The notes under the pieces were generated by a model. It was not told the origin of the DNA and did not search any database. It was given only the letters and a program-made list of their open reading frames with translations. Shown here in pieces: positions 16,366 to 24,405 of a stretch of DNA of 64,000 bases. Numbering within the stretch: position 1 is the first letter of the stretch; each line of letters starts with the position of its first letter. Position numbers and translations under genes: made by a program. Source of the DNA: Aeromicrobium yanjiei (lineage in GTDB: Bacteria; Actinomycetota; Actinomycetes; Propionibacteriales; Nocardioidaceae); contig NZ_CP045737.1 in the NCBI RefSeq assembly GCF_009649075.1, positions 2,418,001-2,482,000 on the forward strand, written 5' to 3'.

Positions 16366-17973
16366 TCAGTCGTTGATGCGCGGACGCACGCCGTGCAGGC
16401 GCAGGCCGTACGTGAGCGCGTCGACGAGCGCCTCCCACGACGCCTCGATGATGTTGGCCCCGACGCCGACCGTGACCCAGACGTCCTTGCCGTCGGTGGT
16501 CTCGATGAGCGTGCGGGTGATCGCGTCGGTGCCGTGCCCCTGGTCGAGGATGCGGACCCGGTAGTCGGTCAGGTGGAAGCGCGCGACGTCGGGATAGACC
16601 TGCTCGATGGCCTGGCGCAGCGCGTGGTCCAAGGCGTTGACCGGTCCGTTGCCCTCGCCGATCACCGCGAGGCGTACTCCACCGGCGACGAGCTTGACCG
16701 TGGCCTCCGCGACGGCCGCGTCACCGCGCCGCGACTCCGCCAGCACGCGCCACGACTCGACGTCGAAGAACGAGGGACGCACCCCGTCCATCTCCTCGGC
16801 CAGCAGCAGCTCGAACGAGGCGTCGGCCGCCTCGAACGTGTAGCCGGCCCGCTCCATGGCCTTGACCCGGTCGGTGACCCGGCCGAGCCGCTCGGGGTCG
16901 CCCGCCAGGTCGTAGCCCAGCTCCTTGCCCTTGAGCTCGATCGTCGCGCGCCCGGCCATCTCCGAGACCAGCAGCCGCATGTCGTTGCCGACGAGCGCGG
17001 GGTCGATGTGCTGGTAGAGATCGGGGTCCACCCGGATCGCGCTCGCGTGCAGGCCGGCCTTGTGCGCGAAGGACGAGACCCCCGTGTAGGGCTGGCGTGC
17101 GTGCGGCGGGTAGTTGGTGATCTCGGAGATCGCGTGCGAGATGCGCGTCGACTCGGCCAGGCTGCCCTCGGGCAGGACCGTCATGCCGAGCTTGAGCTCG
17201 AGGTTGGCCACGCAGGTCACGAGGTCGGCGTTGCCGGTCCGCTCGCCGTAGCCGTTGATGCACCCCTGCAGGTGGGTCGCGCCGGCCTGGACGGCCGCCA
17301 TCGAGTTGGCGACCGCGCACCCGGTGTCGTTGTGGGCGTGGATCCCGAGGCGTACGCCCGTGGTCGCGACGTCCGCGACGATCTCGCTGACCCAGTGCGG
17401 CAGCATCCCGCCGTTCGTGTCGCACAGCACCGCGACCTCGGCTCCCGCCTCGCCCGCCGCGCGCACGACCTCCAGGGCGTAGTCGCGATTGGCCCGGTAG
17501 CCGTCGAAGAAGTGCTCCATGTCGACGAACACGCGTTGTCCCCCCTCGCGGAGGTAGGTCACGGTGTCGCGCACCATCGCGAGGTTCTCCTCGAGCGTCG
17601 TGCGCAGCGCCTCGGTCACGTGCCGGTCGTGGCTCTTGGCGACCACCGTGACCACGGACGCGCCGGACTCACGCAGGGCCTGGAGCAGGGGGTCCTGCGA
17701 CGCCTCGACGCCGGCCCGACGGGTCGCGCCGAACGCGGCCAGCGTCGCGTTCTTGAGCTCGAGCTCCTTGGCGGCCAGCGCGAAGAACTCGGTGTCCTTG
17801 GGGTTCGAGCCCGGCCACCCGCCCTCGATGTAACCGACGCCCAGGTCGTCGAGATGACGAGCGATGTGGAGCTTGTCCTGCACGGAGAGGTTGAGCCCCT
17901 CCTGCTGCGCACCGTCGCGCATCGTCGTGTCGTACACGTGGAAGTCGCTCGCCTGCTGGTGTCCTGCGCTCAC
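16366..17973 (-). CDS. cimA: (R)-citramalate synthase
   Basis: Condenses pyruvate and acetyl-CoA to (R)-citramalate, the first step of the threonine-independent route to 2-oxobutyrate and isoleucine. The 535-residue protein has the HMGL-like TIM barrel with YDTTMRDGAQQEGL near residue 15, YIEGGWPGSNPKD (diagnostic of CimA rather than LeuA), DMEHFFDGYRAN, GIHAHNDTGCAVANS with metal-binding His residues, and a C-terminal LeuA-type dimerisation/regulatory domain (about residues 400-520). The GTG at 17973 has AAGGA 7 nt upstream. An Ile-codon leader peptide and terminator precede it, so it is likely regulated by attenuation. Confidence 0.93.
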   Translation of the reverse strand: MSAGHQQASDFHVYDTTMRDGAQQEGLNLSVQDKLHIARHLDDLGVGYIEGGWPGSNPKDTEFFALAAKELELKNATLAAFGATRRAGVEASQDPLLQALRESGASVVTVVAKSHDRHVTEALRTTLEENLAMVRDTVTYLREGGQRVFVDMEHFFDGYRANRDYALEVVRAAGEAGAEVAVLCDTNGGMLPHWVSEIVADVATTGVRLGIHAHNDTGCAVANSMAAVQAGATHLQGCINGYGERTGNADLVTCVANLELKLGMTVLPEGSLAESTRISHAISEITNYPPHARQPYTGVSSFAHKAGLHASAIRVDPDLYQHIDPALVGNDMRLLVSEMAGRATIELKGKELGYDLAGDPERLGRVTDRVKAMERAGYTFEAADASFELLLAEEMDGVRPSFFDVESWRVLAESRRGDAAVAEATVKLVAGGVRLAVIGEGNGPVNALDHALRQAIEQVYPDVARFHLTDYRVRILDQGHGTDAITRTLIETTDGKDVWVTVGVGANIIEASWEALVDALTYGLRLHGVRPRIND

Positions 17974-18025
17974 TGCTTCGTCCTTCGTCCGGTCACCGTC
18001 TCGATGGGCGACACCGTCTACATAC

Positions 18026-18056
18026 AAAAAACTGCCCCCCAGTAGATGGGAGGCAG
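18026..18056 (-). terminator. Rho-independent attenuator terminator of cimA
   Basis: On the minus strand, CTGCCTCCC pairs with GGGGGGCAG around a short loop (18032-18056), followed immediately by six U residues (A-tract 18026-18031 on the plus strand). It stands between the leader peptide and cimA. A strong intrinsic terminator ahead of the coding region, right after an Ile-rich leader, is the standard layout of ribosome-mediated attenuation. Confidence 0.85.
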
Positions 18057-18073
18057 CGCGTCGGGCTGGAGGT

Positions 18074-18118
18074 TCAGTGCCCGGCGCGCCTGTCGATAAT
18101 GATCGAGATGCTCTGCAT
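18074..18118 (-). CDS. cimA leader peptide (14 aa, Ile-rich)
   Basis: A 14-codon reading frame MQSISIIIDRRAGH with four Ile codons in five positions (I4, I6, I7, I8). It ends about 20 nt before the terminator stem. Ribosome stalling on the Ile codons when charged tRNA-Ile is scarce would be expected to let transcription continue into cimA. A possible -10 (TAGACT read on the other strand) belongs to the divergent gene. The peptide itself probably has no function. This supports the assignment of the downstream enzyme to isoleucine synthesis. Confidence 0.8.
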   Translation of the reverse strand: MQSISIIIDRRAGH

Positions 18119-18144
18119 GCGGGCCAGTCTAGACTGAGCGACCT

Positions 18145-18840
18145 ATGACCGCCAGACCCGTTCCCCTCACGGTCGATCCGAGCGTCATGTACGCCGTCGT
18201 GACCGCCTCCCCGCTCGAGTCCGAGGACCTGATCCCCCCGCCCTCTCCCGAGCTGCTGCGTCGCTACGGGACGTCCGAACCCGCGTTGGAACGGCTGAGC
18301 TCGCGCCGCCACCAGCTGCTCCTCATGCGCAGCTGCCGCGTCGAGGACGCTGCCGCGACGCAGCGCGACGTACGCGTCGAGGCCCTCCGCCTGGCCGAGG
18401 AGCACGACGGAGTCGTCATCGACCTCGCGATCCCTCGCGTGGTCGAGGAGCGAGCCGACGAAGTGTCCCTCGCGCACGCGACCCAGTGGTACGTCGCGGA
18501 CTACGCCCACCTCGACGCGGGTGAGCTGCGCACCGTCGGTCTCGCTTCGTTCGGACTGCCCGAGATCCACCTGAGCGGTGTCTCCCGTCAGCAGCATGCG
18601 ATGTTCAGCGCGGTCCTGGCCGGCCTCGTCCACCGGCTCATCGCGGAGTGGCCGGCCAACGACCCGGTGGGCGACGCCACCGTGACCCTGCGCGACATCG
18701 CGTACGGTCTCGGCGACCCGTCGGCCGCCGAGACCCCGAAGGATCGTGCTGTGGGCGTCCGGATCGACTACGACCCGGACGAGAACGTTCTTCTCGTCCG
18801 GGTCGTCGACGACCCCGCCACGGCCCTGTTCGCTCCGTGA
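18145..18840 (+). CDS. Unknown protein (231 aa)
   Basis: A 231-residue soluble protein starting MTARPVPLTVDPSVMYAVVTAS. No signal peptide, membrane segment or catalytic motif is apparent. Noticeable blocks are ASPLESEDLIPPPSPELLRRYG, DGVVIDLAIPRVVEERADEVSL, and a C-terminal RIDYDPDENVLLVRVVDDP that looks like beta strands. TAGACT lies 9 nt before the ATG and is probably its -10. It is divergent from cimA with its leader, and convergent with aspA. I do not recognise a family. Confidence 0.72.
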   Translation: MTARPVPLTVDPSVMYAVVTASPLESEDLIPPPSPELLRRYGTSEPALERLSSRRHQLLLMRSCRVEDAAATQRDVRVEALRLAEEHDGVVIDLAIPRVVEERADEVSLAHATQWYVADYAHLDAGELRTVGLASFGLPEIHLSGVSRQQHAMFSAVLAGLVHRLIAEWPANDPVGDATVTLRDIAYGLGDPSAAETPKDRAVGVRIDYDPDENVLLVRVVDDPATALFAP

Positions 18841-18855
18841 GCCGGCGGGGCTCAG
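18835..18855. terminator. Short hairpin between convergent genes
   Basis: TGAGCC and GGCTCA face each other around a GGCGG loop (18838-18854), right at the stop codon of the upstream gene and just before the aspA stop. It is small and lacks a U-tract, so it is at best a weak bidirectional terminator. Confidence 0.4.
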
Positions 18856-18856
18856 C

Positions 18857-20272
18857 TCACCGCTCGCGTGCCCGCGGGCCGAGATTGGCCAGGGTCTCGG
18901 GACGCAGGATGGCCTCGAGCTCGGCGGGCGGCAGGAGCCCGTGCTCCAGCACGAGCTCGGCGACGCCCCGCCCGGTCGCGAGCGCCTCCTTGGCCACCTC
19001 GGTCGCGGCGGCGTAGCCGATGTAGGGGTTGAGCGCGGTGACGAGACCGATCGAGTTCTCGACCTCGGCCCGCAGCAGCTCGGCGTTCGCGGTGATGCCG
19101 TCGACGCAACGGGTCGCGAGCACCAGCACGGCCTCGCGCAGGCGGGAGATCCCGGCCGACAGCGAGTAGCAGATCACCGGCTCGAACGCGTTGAGCTGCA
19201 GCTGGCCCGCCTCGGCCGCCATCGTCACCGTCACGTCGTGGCCGATCATCTGGAACGCGACCTGGTTGACCACCTCGGGGATGACGGGATTCACCTTGCC
19301 CGGCATGATGCTCGACCCCGCCTGCACCGCGGGCAGGTTGATCTCGTTGAGCCCTGCGCGGGGGCCCGAGGACAGCAGCCGCAGGTCGTTGCAGATCTTC
19401 GAGAGCTTGACCGCGACCCGCTTGAGCGTGCCGGACAGCTGCACGAACGCGCCGCAGTCCTGCGTCGCCTCGATGAGGTCGACCGCGCTCTCCAGCGGCA
19501 GACCCGTCAGCCTGGCCAGGTGGCCGCACGCGGACGCGACGTAGCCCGCCGGGGCGTTCAGCATCGTCCCGATCGCCGTTGCCCCGAGGTTGATCTCGTG
19601 CAGCAGCAGGACGGCCTCGCTGAGCCGCGCGCGGTCCTCGGCGATCATCAGTGAGTACGTGCGGAACTCCTGACCGAGGGTCATCGGCACGGCGTCCTGC
19701 AGCTGGGTGCGCCCCATCTTGAGGACGTCGTGGAACTCGTCGGCCTTGCGCGCGAACGAGTCCTCGAGCACCTGCATCGCGGCCAGCAGGTCGTGCGTGG
19801 CCAGGATGACGGCGATCTTGACCGCGGTCGGATAGACGTCGTTGGTCGACTGGCTGAGGTTGACGTGCTCGTTGGGATGCAGGACGTCGTACTCGCCCTT
19901 CTTGTGCCCCATGAGCTCGAGCGCCCGGTTGGCGATGACCTCGTTGGCGTTCATGTTGGTCGAGGTGCCGGCGCCTCCCTGGATGACGTCGACCACGAAC
20001 TGGTCTCTCAGCGCTCCCCCGCGGATCTCCTCGCACGCGTCGCGGATCGCCGCGTGACGCTCGTCGTCGAGCAGCCCGAGATCGTGGTTGGCGGCGGCTG
20101 CGGCCTGCTTGACGCCGGCCAGGGCCTCCACGAGGTACGGGCTCGTGCCGATCGGGATGCCGGTGATGGGGAAGTTCTCGAGGGCGCGGAGTGTGTGCAC
20201 TCCCCAATAGGCCTCGAGAGGAACCTCACGGTCTCCGATCAGATCATGCTCGGAACGTGTGGCGACGGACAT
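18857..20272 (-). CDS. aspA: Aspartate ammonia-lyase
   Basis: Converts L-aspartate to fumarate and ammonia. The 471-residue protein belongs to the aspartase/fumarase II superfamily: GGAGTSTNMNANEVIANRA (near residue 100), HPNEHVNLSQSTNDVYPTA, TQLQDAVPMTLGQEF, and the signature GSSIMPGKVNP around residue 320, which holds the catalytic Ser loop. Aspartase rather than fumarase is supported by the early REVPLEAYWGVHTLRALENFPI block. Normal length. The ATG follows a GGAGAG-type ribosome-binding site. Confidence 0.93.
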   Translation of the reverse strand: MSVATRSEHDLIGDREVPLEAYWGVHTLRALENFPITGIPIGTSPYLVEALAGVKQAAAAANHDLGLLDDERHAAIRDACEEIRGGALRDQFVVDVIQGGAGTSTNMNANEVIANRALELMGHKKGEYDVLHPNEHVNLSQSTNDVYPTAVKIAVILATHDLLAAMQVLEDSFARKADEFHDVLKMGRTQLQDAVPMTLGQEFRTYSLMIAEDRARLSEAVLLLHEINLGATAIGTMLNAPAGYVASACGHLARLTGLPLESAVDLIEATQDCGAFVQLSGTLKRVAVKLSKICNDLRLLSSGPRAGLNEINLPAVQAGSSIMPGKVNPVIPEVVNQVAFQMIGHDVTVTMAAEAGQLQLNAFEPVICYSLSAGISRLREAVLVLATRCVDGITANAELLRAEVENSIGLVTALNPYIGYAAATEVAKEALATGRGVAELVLEHGLLPPAELEAILRPETLANLGPRARER

Positions 20273-20379
20273 GGACTCTCCTTGGTCGTGACGGTGGTCA
20301 CACCCAGAGTTTCACAGATCCGTCGCCACCGATCCTGGCCCCGGCGACGCGGGACCGATGGCACTGTGCTGAGCAGCGC

Positions 20380-21477
20380 TCAGGAGCAGATGCGCCGCAT
20401 CCAGCCGTGGCGGTCCTCGGCGCGGCCGTACTGGACGTCGACCAGCGCGGAGCGGATGTCCGTCGTGACCTTGCCCGGCTCGCCGTCGCCGGAGACGACC
20501 TCGCCGCCCTCCCACTTCAGCGACGCGACCGGGGTGACGACCGCGGCGGTGCCGCACGCGAACACCTCGGAGATCGTCCCGTCGGCAGCACCTTCGCGCC
20601 ACTCGTCGATCGACACCCGCCGCTCGACGACCTCGTGGCCGAGGTCGCGCCCGATCTGCATGATCGAGTCGCGGGTCACTCCCTCGAGGATCGACCCTGA
20701 CAGCTCGGGCGTCACGATCGAGCCGTCGGAGTGGACGAAGTACAGGTTCATCCCGCCCAGCTCCTCGATCCACTTCTGCTCGGTCGAGTCGAGGAAGGCA
20801 ACCTGCGCACAGCCGTGGGCGGCGGCCTCCTGCTGCGGCAGCAGGGACGCGGCGTAGTTGCCGCCGCACTTGGCCGCCCCGGTGCCTCCGCTGCCTGCAC
20901 GGGAGTACTCCGACGAGAGCCAGATCGAGACCGCCTGCACGCCGCCGGAGAAGTACGCACCCGCGGGAGAGGCGATGACCGAGTAGGTCACGTGCTGGCT
21001 CGGACGGACGCCGAGGAAGACCTCGGACGCGAACATGAAGGGACGCAGGTACAGGCTCTTCTCGCCGCCGGCCGGGATCCAGTCACGGTCGGCTTCGACC
21101 AGGGCCTCGATCGAGCCGAGGAACCAGTCGATCGGCAGCTCCGGCAGCGCGAGGCGGTGCGCCGACCGCTGCATGCGGGCGGCGTTCGCCTCGGGACGGA
21201 ACAGCCAGACCGAGCCGTCCTCGTGGACGTACGCCTTGAGGCCCTCGAAGATCTCCTGCGCGTAGTGCAGGACCGCGGTCGCGGGGTCGATCTGGAGCGG
21301 GCCGTACGGGACGACGCGCGCGTCCGCCCAGCCCGTGTCGGGCGTCCACTCGGCCAGGAACATGTGGTCGGTGAAGTGATTGCCGAAGCCCGGGTCGGCG
21401 AGGATCGCGGCCCGGTCCTCGCCGGATCGTGCCGCGTCGTTCCGGTTGAATGTCGCGGCAAACGGGGTGGTGTTCAT
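20380..21477 (-). CDS. ilvE: Branched-chain amino acid aminotransferase
   Basis: The PLP-dependent last step of Leu, Ile and Val synthesis. The 365-residue class IV (fold type IV) enzyme shows LHYAQEIFEGLKAY, RPEANAARMQRSAHRL, the PLP-Lys region GAAKCGGNYAASLLPQ, and EELGGMNLYFVHSDG followed by LEGVTRDSI, as in actinobacterial IlvE. It begins 44 bp after leuB on the same strand and is probably co-transcribed with it under the leader described upstream of leuB. Confidence 0.95.
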   Translation of the reverse strand: MNTTPFAATFNRNDAARSGEDRAAILADPGFGNHFTDHMFLAEWTPDTGWADARVVPYGPLQIDPATAVLHYAQEIFEGLKAYVHEDGSVWLFRPEANAARMQRSAHRLALPELPIDWFLGSIEALVEADRDWIPAGGEKSLYLRPFMFASEVFLGVRPSQHVTYSVIASPAGAYFSGGVQAVSIWLSSEYSRAGSGGTGAAKCGGNYAASLLPQQEAAAHGCAQVAFLDSTEQKWIEELGGMNLYFVHSDGSIVTPELSGSILEGVTRDSIMQIGRDLGHEVVERRVSIDEWREGAADGTISEVFACGTAAVVTPVASLKWEGGEVVSGDGEPGKVTTDIRSALVDVQYGRAEDRHGWMRRICS

Positions 21478-21521
21478 GGTGCTCACGGTACAACTCTCTT
21501 GTCGTCGAGGGGCAGCGGTCG

Positions 21522-22595
21522 TCAGCCGACCGGTACGCCCTCGGCCGCGCCCAGATCCGTGACGCTCTGCGCGATGGCCTCCCCCACCTCCTCGGTGGAA
21601 CGGGGGGCGGAGCCGCGCGCGGCGATGTCCGCCTCGACAGCGGCCGTGATCTGCGCGGCTGCCTCGGGGACGCCGAGGTGCTCCAGGAGCAGGGCGCCGG
21701 AGAGGATGGCCGCGGTCGGGTCGGCCTTGGACTGCCCGGCGATGTCGGGTGCCGAGCCGTGGACGGGCTCGAACATGCTCGGCGTCGTGCGGTCGGGGTT
21801 GACGTTGCCGCTCGCTGCCAGACCGATGCCGCCGGTGATCGCGGCCGCGAGGTCGGTCAGGATGTCGCCGAAGAGGTTGTCGGTGACGATCACGTCGAAG
21901 CGGGCCGGGTCGGTCACGAGGAAGATCGTGGCCGCGTCGACGTGCAGGTAGTCGACCGTGACGTCGGGGAACTCCGGCGCGACGGCGGCGACCGTACGGC
22001 TCCACAGGTGGCCCGCGTGGACGAGGACGTTGTTCTTGTGGACCAGCGTCAGCTTCTTGCGCGGACGTGCCTGGGCGCGGGCGAAGGCGTCGCGGACGAC
22101 CCGCTCGACGCCGTACGCGGTGTTGATGCTGACCTCGGTGGCGAGCTCGTGCGGCGTACCGACGCGGATCGCTCCGCCGTTGCCGACGTACGGCCCCTCG
22201 GTGCCCTCGCGGACGACCACGAAGTCGATGTCGCCGGGATCGCCCAGAGGGGTGGCCACGCCCGGGAACAGCTTGGACGGACGCAGGTTGACGTAGTGGT
22301 CGAGAGCGAAGCGCAGCTTGAGCAGCAGGCCCCGCTCGAGCACGCCGGACGGCACGCTCGGGTCGCCGATCGCGCCGAGCAGGATCGCGTCGTGGCCGCG
22401 GATCTCCTCCAGCACCGAGTCCGGGAGGGTCTCCCCCGTCGCGTGGTAGCGACGCGCGCCGAGGTCGTAGTCCGTGGTGCTGAACGACAGGTCGTGGGTC
22501 TTGGAGACGACGTCCAGGACCTTCAGGGCCTGGGAGGTCACCTCGGGTCCGATGCCGTCACCGGCCACGACTGCGAGCGAGAAAGAGCGGGTCAT
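21522..22595 (-). CDS. leuB: 3-isopropylmalate dehydrogenase
   Basis: Oxidises and decarboxylates 3-isopropylmalate in leucine synthesis (and can serve methylmalate in the citramalate route). The 357-residue protein starts [19 protein letters not shown], with the NAD-binding AGDGIGPE, the substrate Arg/Lys residues in the [17 protein letters not shown] region and the metal-binding [18 protein letters not shown] and [16 protein letters not shown] 8 nt before the ATG at 22595 selects this start over ATGs 2 and 8 codons upstream. Confidence 0.94.
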   Translation of the reverse strand: MTRSFSLAVVAGDGIGPEVTSQALKVLDVVSKTHDLSFSTTDYDLGARRYHATGETLPDSVLEEIRGHDAILLGAIGDPSVPSGVLERGLLLKLRFALDHYVNLRPSKLFPGVATPLGDPGDIDFVVVREGTEGPYVGNGGAIRVGTPHELATEVSINTAYGVERVVRDAFARAQARPRKKLTLVHKNNVLVHAGHLWSRTVAAVAPEFPDVTVDYLHVDAATIFLVTDPARFDVIVTDNLFGDILTDLAAAITGGIGLAASGNVNPDRTTPSMFEPVHGSAPDIAGQSKADPTAAILSGALLLEHLGVPEAAAQITAAVEADIAARGSAPRSTEEVGEAIAQSVTDLGAAEGVPVG

Positions 22596-22652
22596 GAGCG
22601 TCATCCTATCGGGCGACATCTCAGGATGTGAAACCCGAGTATCAACATTCGG

Positions 22653-22748
22653 TCAGTTGTCGTCGGGCCGGTCGGACAGCTCGACGTCGTGCTGTGCTGC
22701 CTCGTCACGCAGGTGCGCGGGTCCCCACTCCATCAGGTTGCGGTCCAT
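22653..22748 (-). CDS. Possible small protein (31 aa) upstream of leuB
   Basis: A 31-codon frame starting MDRNLMEWGPAHL and ending SDRPDDN, preceded by a strong AAGGAG ribosome-binding site 6 nt before its ATG. It lies 57 bp upstream of leuB on the same strand. It is acidic, without a membrane segment. It could be a small protein or a second leader-type reading frame in the leuB transcript. The strong ribosome-binding site is the only positive evidence. Confidence 0.45.
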   Translation of the reverse strand: MDRNLMEWGPAHLRDEAAQHDVELSDRPDDN

Positions 22749-23096
22749 GATCTTCTCCTTGTGTACGAACGGATGACGGCCGGTGCGGGTCCGGCGTAGG
22801 TCCGCCGTTCGGCACGCGCCACATGTCCGGAGATCGTCCGGGGAGAGATGTCAGATGTGCGAGTCAGATCATGAATCGCGAACCCTGCGGGCGGAACGGC
22901 GGGCCAACGCCGAAACACCGCGGCAGGGTGTGGCCCTAAGAGGCCCTGCCGCGGCAAGCGATGAGTACGAGCTGCTTCCGCATGGTGCTGACACCGTACG
23001 CCGGGGGTCCGTGCGGCGTCCGCAGTTCGTCCGTGCGTCTCAGTCGCCGAGACGCCGTGGCCACGGTTGAGCGTGGGTCCGTGGAACACTGGACGT
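22749..23096. promoter_or_regulatory. Intergenic control region between leuB operon and a methyltransferase
   Basis: This 348-bp region has no larger gene. It contains, on the minus strand, a 15-codon leader peptide (22936-22983) and an 11-bp perfect stem overlapping its stop codon: CCGCGGCAGGG at 22918-22928 and CCCTGCCGCGG at 22944-22954, with GGCC/GGCC pairing possible inside the loop. No U-tract follows, so any attenuation here would not be a simple intrinsic terminator. On the plus strand, AACACT (23085-23090) is a likely -10 for the methyltransferase at 23097. Confidence 0.6.
22936..22983 (-). CDS. Putative leader peptide of the leuB-ilvE unit (15 aa)
   Basis: A short frame MRKQLVLIACRGRAS, with a Leu-Val-Leu-Ile run at positions 5-8. 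The run sits directly ahead of a perfect 11-bp hairpin that begins inside the frame and encloses its stop codon. The layout resembles the attenuators of branched-chain amino acid operons in actinobacteria, where stalling at Leu/Val/Ile codons changes RNA folding. The distance to leuB (about 340 nt) is long for a simple attenuator, so confidence is moderate. Confidence 0.55.
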   Translation of the reverse strand: MRKQLVLIACRGRAS

Positions 23097-23660
23097 GTGA
23101 GTGCACCCGCTGAAGTCCCCGACCTCGTCGCGAGCACCCTGGACCTGTCCCGCCAGCGCGGATTCATCACCTCGATCCGCAACGAGACCGGACGCCTCCT
23201 CGCCACGCTCGCTGCGTCCCGCACCGGCACGCTCGCCGAGCTCGGCACCGGCTGCGGCGTCGGATCGGCCTGGCTCTCCAGCGGCGCCCCCAAGGGTGCC
23301 CGGGTCGTCAGCGCCGAGCTCGACCCCGTCCTCGCCGAGGACGTGCAGAAGATCTTCGCCCGGACCGACAACGTCGACGTGATCGCCGGCGACTGGTCGA
23401 CGCTCGAGCAGTACGCACCGTTCTCCCTGCTCTTCGTCGACGTGCGGGAGGTCATGGAGAGCATCGACGTCCTCGCCGACCTGATGGAGCCCGGCGGCAT
23501 GGTCATCCTCGACGACTTCGTCCCGTCGGCGTTCTGGCCGCCCATCGTCGAAGGCCGGGTCGACACCGTCCGCGAGCAGTGGCTGACCGACGAGCGCTTC
23601 GCCGCAGTCGAGATGCTGATCGACGTCGACGCCTCCCTCATCATCGCCACCCGCCGCTGA
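23097..23660 (+). CDS. SAM-dependent O-methyltransferase-like protein
   Basis: A 187-residue class I methyltransferase. The SAM-binding motif I is LGTGCGVGSAWL near residue 45, followed by motif II SAELDPVLAEDVQ, DVIAGDW, LLFVDVREV and MVILDDF, the order typical of caffeoyl-CoA/O-methyltransferase-like Rossmann enzymes. Substrate unknown. The GTG at 23097 has AACACT exactly 6 nt upstream, so the mRNA is likely leaderless; a TTG ten codons earlier is an alternative. The stop codon lies inside the first unit of the 21-bp repeat array that follows. Confidence 0.82.
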   Translation: MSAPAEVPDLVASTLDLSRQRGFITSIRNETGRLLATLAASRTGTLAELGTGCGVGSAWLSSGAPKGARVVSAELDPVLAEDVQKIFARTDNVDVIAGDWSTLEQYAPFSLLFVDVREVMESIDVLADLMEPGGMVILDDFVPSAFWPPIVEGRVDTVREQWLTDERFAAVEMLIDVDASLIIATRR

Positions 23661-23831
23661 CGAGTCACGCACGGCGGCCGACGAGTCACGCACGGACGCC
23701 GACGAGTCACCTACGGAGGCCGAGGAGTCACTCAGCGTTGCCGCAAAGTGACTCGTCACCGGTCATAGGTGACTCGTCACCGGTCGTACGCGACTCGTCA
23801 CCGGTCGTGCGCGACTCGTCGGCGGTCGAGG
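23659..23831. repeat. Two opposed arms of four 21-bp repeats at convergent gene ends
   Basis: Four units of period 21 (23659, 23680, 23701, 23722) each begin GACGAGTCAC (the last GAGGAGTCAC). After a 5-bp centre come four units of the same period in the opposite orientation (23748, 23769, 23790, 23811), each beginning GTGACTCGTC or GCGACTCGTC. Single-stranded RNA from either strand could fold into a stem of up to about 80 bp in several registers. The left arm begins at the methyltransferase stop; the right arm is translated on the minus strand as seven-residue repeats. Likely a bidirectional terminator, but far more elaborate than needed. Confidence 0.9.
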
Positions 23832-24405
23832 CGGAGGTGAACGGCATGAAGAGCTGGACGAGCGGGCCGATCGTGAGGGCGTACAGGACAGTGCCGACGC
23901 CGACCGTCCCGCCGAGGAGGAAGCCCACCGCGAGCACTGCGACCTCGATGACCGTCCGCCACAGCCGCACGCTGCGCCCCGTACGCCTGACAAGACCGAG
24001 CCACAGCCCGTCGCGGGGGCCCGGCCCGAGCGCGGCGCCGATGTACAACGCCCCGGCGAACCCGTTGCCGACGATCCCGCCCACGAGCAGCATGGCTCGC
24101 AACCACAGCTCGTCCGGCTGAACGATGACTGCGATGCCGAAGTCGGCAGCGAGGCCGATGACGAGCACGTTCAGGACCGTCCCCACACCCGGCAGCTGCC
24201 GCAGCGGGATCCACAGCAGCAGGACGAACGCGCCCGTGACGATGACGACCTGACCGAACGTCAGACCGACGTGCTCGGTCACCCCCTCGTGGAAGACGTC
24301 CCACGGGTCGAGGCCCAGCGTCGACTCGACCAGCATCGCCATCGTGAATCCGTAGAGGAACAAGCCGACGTTGAGGCGCACGAGCCGCCCGAGCAGGCCG
24401 TTCAC
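23728..24405 (-). CDS. yczE: YczE-type integral membrane protein with a repeat-encoded tail
   Basis: A 225-residue membrane protein with about six hydrophobic segments, starting VNGLLGRLVRLNVGLFLYGFTMAMLVES and containing GLDPWDVFHEGVTEHVGLTFGQVVI and LYIGAALGPGPRDGLWLGLVRRTGRSV, as in the YczE/YitT-related family of unknown transport function. The last 30 residues read DESRTTG, DESRTTG, DESPMTG, DES..., encoded by the right arm of the 21-bp repeat array; such a tail is not a family feature. The GTG start overlaps the stop of the small gene upstream (GTGA). It is divergent from a MocR-type regulator, as known for YczE-YczR pairs. Confidence 0.8.
   Translation of the reverse strand: MNGLLGRLVRLNVGLFLYGFTMAMLVESTLGLDPWDVFHEGVTEHVGLTFGQVVIVTGAFVLLLWIPLRQLPGVGTVLNVLVIGLAADFGIAVIVQPDELWLRAMLLVGGIVGNGFAGALYIGAALGPGPRDGLWLGLVRRTGRSVRLWRTVIEVAVLAVGFLLGGTVGVGTVLYALTIGPLVQLFMPFTSASTADESRTTGDESRTTGDESPMTGDESLCGNAE

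Noticed and set aside
14131-18045. A very long open frame on the plus strand across the cassette and cimA region
   Set aside because: It runs antisense to well-supported genes (WXG-like protein, cimA) and translates to Arg/His/Asp-rich low-complexity sequence typical of high-GC shadow frames.
16366-18633. An extended cimA reading into 18633
   Set aside because: The frame upstream of 17973 crosses a terminator and a leader peptide and has no conserved sequence; a GTG with a ribosome-binding site marks the real start.
23659-23831. CRISPR array
   Set aside because: Period is 21 bp with partly repeated spacers and opposed arms; there are no cas genes, no constant repeat of 24-37 bp and no unique spacers.
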